Origin: Notamacropus eugenii
Lineage: Eukaryota > Chordata > Mammalia > Diprotodontia > Macropodidae
Assembly: GCF_028372415.1 (NCBI RefSeq)
Contig: NC_092879.1
Location: forward strand, 65,995,781 to 66,059,780
Length of the DNA stretch: 64,000 nt
Direction of reading: 5' to 3'
Position 1 is the first letter of the stretch; each line of letters opens with the position of its first letter. Under the pieces are notes generated by a model. It did no database searches, was not told where the DNA came from, and saw only the letters and a program-made list of their open reading frames with translations. Made by a program: the position numbers and the translations under genes. Positions 58,425-64,000 of the stretch are shown in pieces.

Positions 58425-58530
58425 TTGTTTTGCAGAGGAGGAAACTGAGGCTCAGAGGTCACCCAGGTATTAAGTGTCAGAGGCAAGAAGGTGAAGCCAG
58501 GTTCTCCAGCTCCCAGTACAGCTCTCTGGC
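58425..58530 (-). repeat. MIR-type SINE fragment, antisense
   Basis: 'ttgcagaggaggaaactgag', 'gctcagaggtcacccaggta', 'ggtgaagccaggttctccag'. Confidence 0.65.
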
Positions 58531-59600
58531 CACTGCCCCTTAAGAGCAGCCCTGAGACCACTAAGCTTTGGTCTTAGCAAAGACACCATCCTGAATCGCC
58601 CTCTGAGAGACTTCACTGTTTTGCATTTCTCAGTCCTGGCTCTTGTCTCCTTTAATTGGACCCCTTGACCTGGCCCCCATCTTTTCACTCTCATTAATCT
58701 GTTACTTCAGCGGCTGCCCTCCAGCAGAATGACACTTGGGGACCAAATATAACAAGATTCTTACAAATATTTCACCAGCAGCCCAAGCATTCACAGAAGG
58801 ATACCTGTGTCTATTAGAGACAGCTCTCCCTGAGCACTCCTACACACTATGTACAAAAAGCCAGCCCAGCTCCGACTCTATGGTAACTGCCGGCAGTGGG
58901 GATGAGAATATTTTTTGATTTAGCCCACCCTGGTTCCCTCTGAGTTATATGGACAATCATGATACTTCCATAAGTGTTCTTGAAGTGAGAATTAAACTAA
59001 CTCATTTCCGTATGGATTTAGATGAAGCCAGGCTAGGAGGAAAGAATGTGGCACTAATAAAAAGGAGCTGGAGAAGAATTAACTAAAATATTCATAAATG
59101 CTAATTCAGACTAACTGCTTCTTTTGGAAAACTTTTGTCAGGCCGGCATTGTTCCCAACTATGAAAACGAATGCCCAAAATAATAGCCAAGAGTAATTAC
59201 GCACTTTGCAAACACGTAATTGAGAAAATAATAACAAAGGGGACGGAGAAAACCTGTCCCGTTTGCTTTTGGAAGAAAATTCAAATGATGCTTCACCCAG
59301 AAACACTTACGTAATCAACACTTAATGAGCTGCAAAATGCCACAGTCCTCTTATTTTCCAGCAGGTATTATATATAAGCTCATAAAACCATGTTATTTTA
59401 AGAGAAGGGGAAAAAACCCATAGCTATTACAAAGAGACAAGCTCTGTGCTATTTGACTATAATAAATTTTTTCCTTCCTGACACTCTAAATGCCTATAAT
59501 TTGAGTCACTAAGACCATACATAAAGTTTTACTAGCAGAGCTGAAGTACCTTATTATCTTTGCTATTTATAGACTGTAGCAGATTCACCTGGTATCTGGG
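58531..59600. other. Unique DNA; possible conserved non-coding element
   Basis: Free of recognisable repeats. About 58930-59560 is AT-rich with several homeodomain-type cores ('gagtaattacgc', 'cacgtaattgag', 'acacttaatgagctgc') and no open frame of note. This resembles vertebrate enhancers but is only a suggestion. Confidence 0.4.
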
Positions 59601-59619
59601 TCTCTGGCATCTTTGGTTT

Positions 59620-59681
<62 letters not shown>

Positions 59682-59760
59682 TGTGTGTGATGTGTGTAGG
59701 GTGTGTGTGTGTATGGTGTGTGTGTATGGTGTGTGTGTGTGTGTGTGTTGTATGTGCACT
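59620..59760. repeat. (TG)n microsatellite with TGTA/TGTG variants
   Basis: About 28 TG units (to about 59680), then interrupted 'gtgtgtgtatggtgtgtgtg' repeats. The V-C and H-T peptide frames on both strands are artefacts. Confidence 0.97.
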
Positions 59761-60119
59761 TTGGTTTCAGGGGGATGTATATGGGACATGTGAGTGCCTG
59801 AGTGCACGTCCATGCTCCCACATGTATCTAAGGCAGGATGTATGTAATCACAAACTCAGAGACAACACCTTTGTTACCTGAAGCTGACAACTCACCTTTG
59901 ATTCTATGCGAACAGTATGAGTGACTTTTCTCTACAAAGAAAAATCTCCATTGGAAAAGAGAAGAGAGAAATGACAATGTACTGAAGAATAACCCAGAGT
60001 TGTGATGGAAAGAGGTTCAAGAAGGTGTGGTAAACATCAGTGACCTGAAGAGACTTTGGGATACGTTGTTGAAGTTGTTGCTGTTAATACCATACATTTG
60101 TTTGAAGTTTATCTTTGAA

Positions 60120-60245
60120 GACCTGCCCCATCCGTTAGAGGACAAACCCCTTGAGGGCAGGGACTATCTTTTGCTTCTTTTTACGTCCCCAACTCGAAGC
60201 CCAGTGCCTGGAACGTAGTAAGTGCTTAATAAATGTTTATTTAAA
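60120..60245 (+). repeat. L2 3' end
   Basis: 'accccttgagggcagggact', 'gcccagtgcctggaacgtag', 'gcttaataaatgtttattta'. Confidence 0.85.
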
Positions 60246-60349
60246 TGACCACCCCTGGTATCTAAATAGTCACTTGGTGTCTGTAAATAGACACTCAAGG
60301 TTGGAGAAAGCTCAAAGAGACTTTGGTGGCCCTTATAGGCACTGATATC

Positions 60350-60745
60350 CTCCACTTCCTCACCTCTCATTCTCTTCTCAACCTTTTACAATCCAGCTTC
60401 CACCCCTACTAAATTGAAAGTGCTCTCTCCAAGGTTCCTAAGAATATCTTTATTGTTAAGCCTCATGACCTTTCCTCAGTTCTCATTCTTCTTGCGTTCC
60501 CTGGAGAATTTAATACTCTCCATTCCCACTAGAGTTGAACCTGGGAGAGTTGGCAAAAATGCACACAGAAGCCTTCTAGTCATCCTGTTTTTGTTATGTG
60601 TATACAATTTATGTTCATTTTACCTCCCTATTAGAATGTAAGCTCATTGAAGGCAGCGCCAGTGTCATTGTTATCTTCAAATTCTCAAAATCTCACATAG
60701 TGCCTGGCACATAATAAGTGTTTCACAAATACTCAGTAATGATCC
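60350..60745 (+). repeat. L2-like LINE 3' region
   Basis: 'aatgtaagctcattgaaggc' and 'catagtgcctggcacataat' + 'aagtgtttcacaaatactca' give the L2 end. The upstream part (from 60350) is decayed. Confidence 0.65.
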
Positions 60746-60864
60746 AGAAAGGGGACTGAGTAAGAGTAGTATGAGAGATACCAAGAGAGTGAAGGGAAAA
60801 GAATATCACAGAAAGCCAGTACCTAGCATAATGCCTGAATTACTGTATACTTATTGAATTAGTT

Positions 60865-60995
60865 CAGCTTCCTCATTTTACAAATGAGGAAACTGAGGTA
60901 CACAGAGGACTGCACTCAAATCACATTGTAAGTGCTGGAACTGGAATCCAAATCCCTCCAACCCTAGCCCAATAGCCTTGTTTCCATGCCATGCT
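60865..60995 (-). repeat. MIR-type SINE, antisense
   Basis: 'ctcattttacaaatgaggaa', 'actgaggtacacagaggact', 'ggaactggaatccaaatccc'. Confidence 0.75.
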
Positions 60996-61144
60996 GCCTC
61001 CCTAGCTTTTAGTCATACGTTAAACCTACTCTACTAAATGAATGAGTCACACAAGATGGGTAGCATGGATAGGTTGAAATCTGTGTCGCTGGAGGACATC
61101 CTCAAATTGATGAGATCACTGGTCCATTAGATTATTTGAATAAT

Positions 61145-61350
61145 CTACTAAAGCAGAGGTTCTGTACCTTTTGGAGGTCCTGGACCCCTTGGAGAGTCTG
61201 GTGAAGTCTATGGAGCCCTTCTCAGAATCATGGTTTAAGTGTGTAAAATCAAGTACTTAGGATTACAAAGGAAGCCAGTTATACTAAAATATAGCTATCA
61301 TACTTTTTTTTTTTTAAGTCAAGTTCATGGTCTCCAGGTTAAGCCTCTTC
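61145..61350 (+). repeat. Terminal-inverted-repeat element B, copy 3
   Basis: The most complete copy: 'cagaggttctgtaccttttg' at the left end, 'ggagagtctggtgaagtcta', 'cttaggattacaaaggaagc', poly-T, 'gttcatggtctccaggttaa' and 'gcctctt' at the right end, which is inverted relative to the left end. Confidence 0.65.
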
Positions 61351-61490
61351 TCTAGAGTGAGGTAACAGAGTGAGACTTCAGAATTCTTTGCATTTTGTGA
61401 TCAGGGTTCCACATGTATTGTTCAGAACATTTCTGATAGTTAATGTCCATTTGAAAAGAAATAGATTTTTTATACTGAAAAAAAATAAGC

Positions 61491-61493
<3 letters not shown>

Positions 61494-61540
<47 letters not shown>
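61494..61540. repeat. (TG)n microsatellite
   Basis: About 22 TG units. Confidence 0.97.
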
Positions 61541-61541
<1 letters not shown>

Positions 61542-61549
61542 AATAATGG

Positions 61550-61680
61550 TAGTCAGTAAACATTTATAGTAGGTGCTATACACAGTACTAAGTGTTGAGG
61601 ATACAAATAAAAAGAAGAAAATGCGTTCCCTACCCTTGAGGAGCTTATAATCCAATAAGAAAAGAAAGGGATTAGGGGGT
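61550..61680 (-). repeat. L2 3' UTR, antisense
   Basis: 'acatttatagtaggtgctat', 'acacagtactaagtgttgag', 'acccttgaggagcttataat'. Confidence 0.8.
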
Positions 61681-61714
61681 TGGGAGAAGCTGCTGCCAGA
61701 GGGTACCAGGTCAC

Positions 61715-61865
61715 AGAGGCATAGACTCTCCGAACTGGAAGGAACTCTAGTGACCAGGTAGTCTGATCCATACCTGAATAAAAAGTCTCTGCAAAGTATG
61801 TTCAAGGCAGGTCATCCCACTTTGGGACAGTTCTTATTAGGAAGCTTTTCCTTACTTTAAGCCTG
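61715..61865 (-). repeat. CR1/L3 3' UTR, antisense
   Basis: 'gcaggtcatcccactttggg' + 'acagttcttattaggaagct' + 'tttccttactttaagcctga' is the reverse complement of the CR1/L3 text at 63120-63200 in this same window. Confidence 0.75.
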
Positions 61866-62094
61866 ATAAGCACTTGATATTCTTGGAGCAGGCTTTGAGC
61901 CCTCCAATCAGAGGGGAGAGGTAACTGAGAATGCTGAGGAGGTGAGCTTATCTGAAGGGAAGCATGAAACCAAGCTGAGCAGCTGATGGGAAGTAATCCA
62001 TTATTCATGTGTGTTTTATATGCTATTTCTGAAGGAGGCAAGGGCAGGAAATGTCTACAATCCATGATTTCTGATAATATGATTTAAGGAGTCT

Positions 62095-62330
62095 GTTATG
62101 GTAGCTAAAGAGTCAGCTTTGCACTCAAGAACATCTGGGGCTAATGTGCCTATGGCACATCCTGGTTCTGCAACCCCAAACAAATCACTCTGCCTCTCAG
62201 GGACCTCCTGGGAAACTCTAAAATGATCAAGTTTAAGGATGTTACACACAAGTTGCTGATCTACACCTATAAGGGAAGTTTCCATGCTAGGAGTTACCCA
62301 CAGGGATGAAATCACTGGGTTTGGACCACT
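62095..62330 (+). repeat. MIR-like SINE, degenerate
   Basis: 'gagtcagctttgcactcaag', 'aacaaatcactctgcctctc', 'aaactctaaaatgatcaagt'. Confidence 0.45.
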
Positions 62331-62624
62331 CTCACCCCCTTATCTTTGGGAACATTAAAAAAAAAAAGCAATGCAAAGATAAAGCTTAAAATGTCTGGTA
62401 GAATGGTTATCTAGCATTTCTGTGCTAGACTATCTCTCCAATATTAGAATCGAACCTTTGACGTGTACTAGAATATATGTCAATTCATGATTGGATCTCT
62501 ACTAGAGTAGAGGATATTGGTCTAGTTGGTGTGCTCTTTAGGCTGCAAGTGCATGGAAAGTGAGCTTGTCATCCTTAGGATTCACAAAATCAACAAGTGC
62601 AAAATGGAGGAGGTCTGGCTAGAC

Positions 62625-63290
62625 AGTCCCTTTTTTGAAAAAGATCTGGGAATTTTAGTGGAATGAAAGCTCAGCATGGGTCAACCACGTGACATAGCAT
62701 TAAAGACAATTAACCTTAGGGTGATATAGCAGCTAATAAAAGTTACAATCTTAGGCTGTGTTAAAAATATAGCTTCCAATAATAAGGAGGTGATAGTCCC
62801 ACTTTATCTTCCCTTGTCAGACCCCATCTGGAGTGTTCATTTCAGGTGCCACACTCCAGGAAGGCCATCAGTAAGCTAGAGAATGTCCAGAGAAGGGCAA
62901 CCAGGATTGTGCAGGACCTCAGTACCATACCATATGCGGATTAATTGAAGAAGCTGGAGATTTAAAACCTAGAAAATAAGACTTGAGGGGGACAGAAGGG
63001 GACACATGATAGCTGTCTTCAAGTTTTTGAAGCACTGTAAAATGGAAAATGAATTCTAGTTGTTCTGATAGGCCTCAGAGGTTAGAACCAGGAACGATGG
63101 ATGGAAGTTGCTAAGGGTCAGAATCAGGCTTAAAGTAAGGAAAAGCTTCCTAACAAGAACTGTCCCCAAGTGGGATGGCCTGCCTTGAACATGCTTCGCA
63201 GAGACTTTTTATTCAGGTATGGGTCAGACTATCTGGCCACTGTAGGTCCTTTCAGTTCAGAGAGTCTATGCCTCTGTGACCCTCTTGTTA
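62625..63290 (+). mobile_element. CR1/L3-type LINE: end of ORF2 and 3' UTR
   Basis: The broken plus-strand translation shows the CR1-clade C-terminal signature: K-D-L-G-I-L-V, then T-I-L-G-C, then E-V-I-V-P-L-Y and L-S-D-P-I-W-S-V. The 3' UTR follows: 'gatagctgtcttcaagtttt', 'tttgaagcactgtaaaatgg', 'aaggaaaagcttcctaacaa'. There are several in-frame stops, so it is a dead copy. It is the longest CR1/L3 piece here. Confidence 0.85.
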
Positions 63291-63389
63291 TTGGAGAAAG
63301 CCAGGATAATAAATTAGAAAGTAAAATAACTCATCAATAATCCTAGGCAGGTCAGAGCTACCATGGCTCAATTTTCTCATCTTCAAAAT

Positions 63390-63520
63390 CCCTGGTCCAT
63401 CAGTAGATATTTAATATTAAACACCTGCTATCTGTCAGGCACTGTGCTTAGACTGAGGATACAAAAAGAAGCAAAGGACAGTCCCTTAAGGAGTTTACAA
63501 TCTAATGGAAGAGTTTATCA
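63390..63520 (-). repeat. L2 3' UTR, antisense
   Basis: 'aaacacctgctatctgtcag', 'gcactgtgcttagactgagg', 'ccttaaggagtttacaatct'. Confidence 0.8.
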
Positions 63521-63699
63521 TCTATTGGAATTTACAATTGAATTTCCACTTGTTTGTTTCATCAGCATTTCTACCTAAATGAATCCAGAAAGGAACTTAT
63601 TCTCACTCCCACCTCCCCACCCTGCCCTCCAAACTTGTATGGAAAGTATCACCAATAAGGAAAGCATAGCCTCAGAATTAGCTCTGACTCTTCCTTCAC

Positions 63700-64000
63700 C
63701 TCCTTCACCCTCCTTAGGCTGACTTACTGATTTTAGCTCTTGCCTAGCATATTGTAAATCCCCTAGTTGGTCTCCCAGCTCTCAGGCTCTTACTTCTCTG
63801 TTCCATCCTCCACTCAGCTGACAAAGTAATCTTCCTACACTCTGTCACTAACCATGTTGCTCCTTTGCTCCAAAACATTCTGTGGCTTCCTAGCACCTCT
63901 AGGGTGAGATAGAAGTGCTTCAGCCTTGCATTTAAAACCTTCCACAATATGGTTCCATCTTAACTTTCTAAACTTATTTCATATTACTCCCCTTCACTTA
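63700..64000 (+). repeat. L2 LINE, continues past the window end
   Basis: 'tccatcctccactcagctga', 'ctctgtcactaaccatgttg', 'ttctgtggcttcctagcacc', 'catattactccccttcactt'. The 3' UTR is not reached. Confidence 0.8.

Noticed and set aside
59585..59881. V-C and H-T rich open frames as proteins (also 1865-2110, 15548-15791, 43039-43266, 61378-61563)
   Set aside because: They are translations of TG/CA or TA dinucleotide microsatellites.

Overview
The window looks like nuclear DNA of a marsupial (metatherian mammal). This rests on the repeats: dense L2, MIR and CR1/L3 remnants, marsupial-type MIR-related SINEs (33.3 and 54.7 kb, with 'gatgaggaaactgag', 'gtcacacagct' and 'gaactcaggaagatgag' blocks), and marsupial-style L1 pieces (an 'aagatggcagagtagg' 5' end at 13.8 kb and 3' ends at 32.9, 36.3 and 50.7 kb). 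The species cannot be fixed by eye. No complete protein-coding gene is recognisable. Nearly every open frame is short and lies in repeats, microsatellites or unique non-coding DNA.

Layout. 1-17.5 kb: intergenic or intronic DNA with L2, MIR and CR1 pieces, an L1 5' fragment (13.76-14.64 kb) and TA/CA microsatellites. 17.54-32.27 kb: a degenerate satellite array, the main feature. Its core unit is about 1.63 kb and consists of an R segment (about 0.61 kb), two related submonomers S1 and S2 (about 0.36 kb each) and a shortened third one, S3 (about 0.28 kb). Short units of about 1.26 kb carry one S instead of two. Five of the eight units carry an 18-bp-period minisatellite (about 0.23 to 1.05 kb) at the same internal site. 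32.3-53 kb: repeat-rich DNA with L1 3' ends, antisense L2 ORF2 remnants, AT/TG microsatellites and nested SINE insertions. 53.34-53.79 kb: a CpG-rich, promoter-like segment with an X-box/RFX-like inverted repeat, CCAAT boxes, a CRE-like site and a GC box, with a YY1-type AAGATGGCGGC motif about 0.3 kb away. 54-64 kb: SINE, L2 and CR1 copies, a solo LTR (57.74-58.31 kb), a repeat-free AT-rich block that could be a conserved non-coding element (58.93-59.56 kb), and a long CR1/L3 3' fragment near the end.

The genes do not form a pathway here because none is demonstrable. The two places most worth work are the satellite with its fixed-site minisatellite births, and the CpG-rich segment, which may be the first exon or promoter of a gene extending beyond the window. 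Positions of ancient repeats are approximate (about 10-30 bp) because they were read by eye. Family names rest on recalled consensus features, not on a search.
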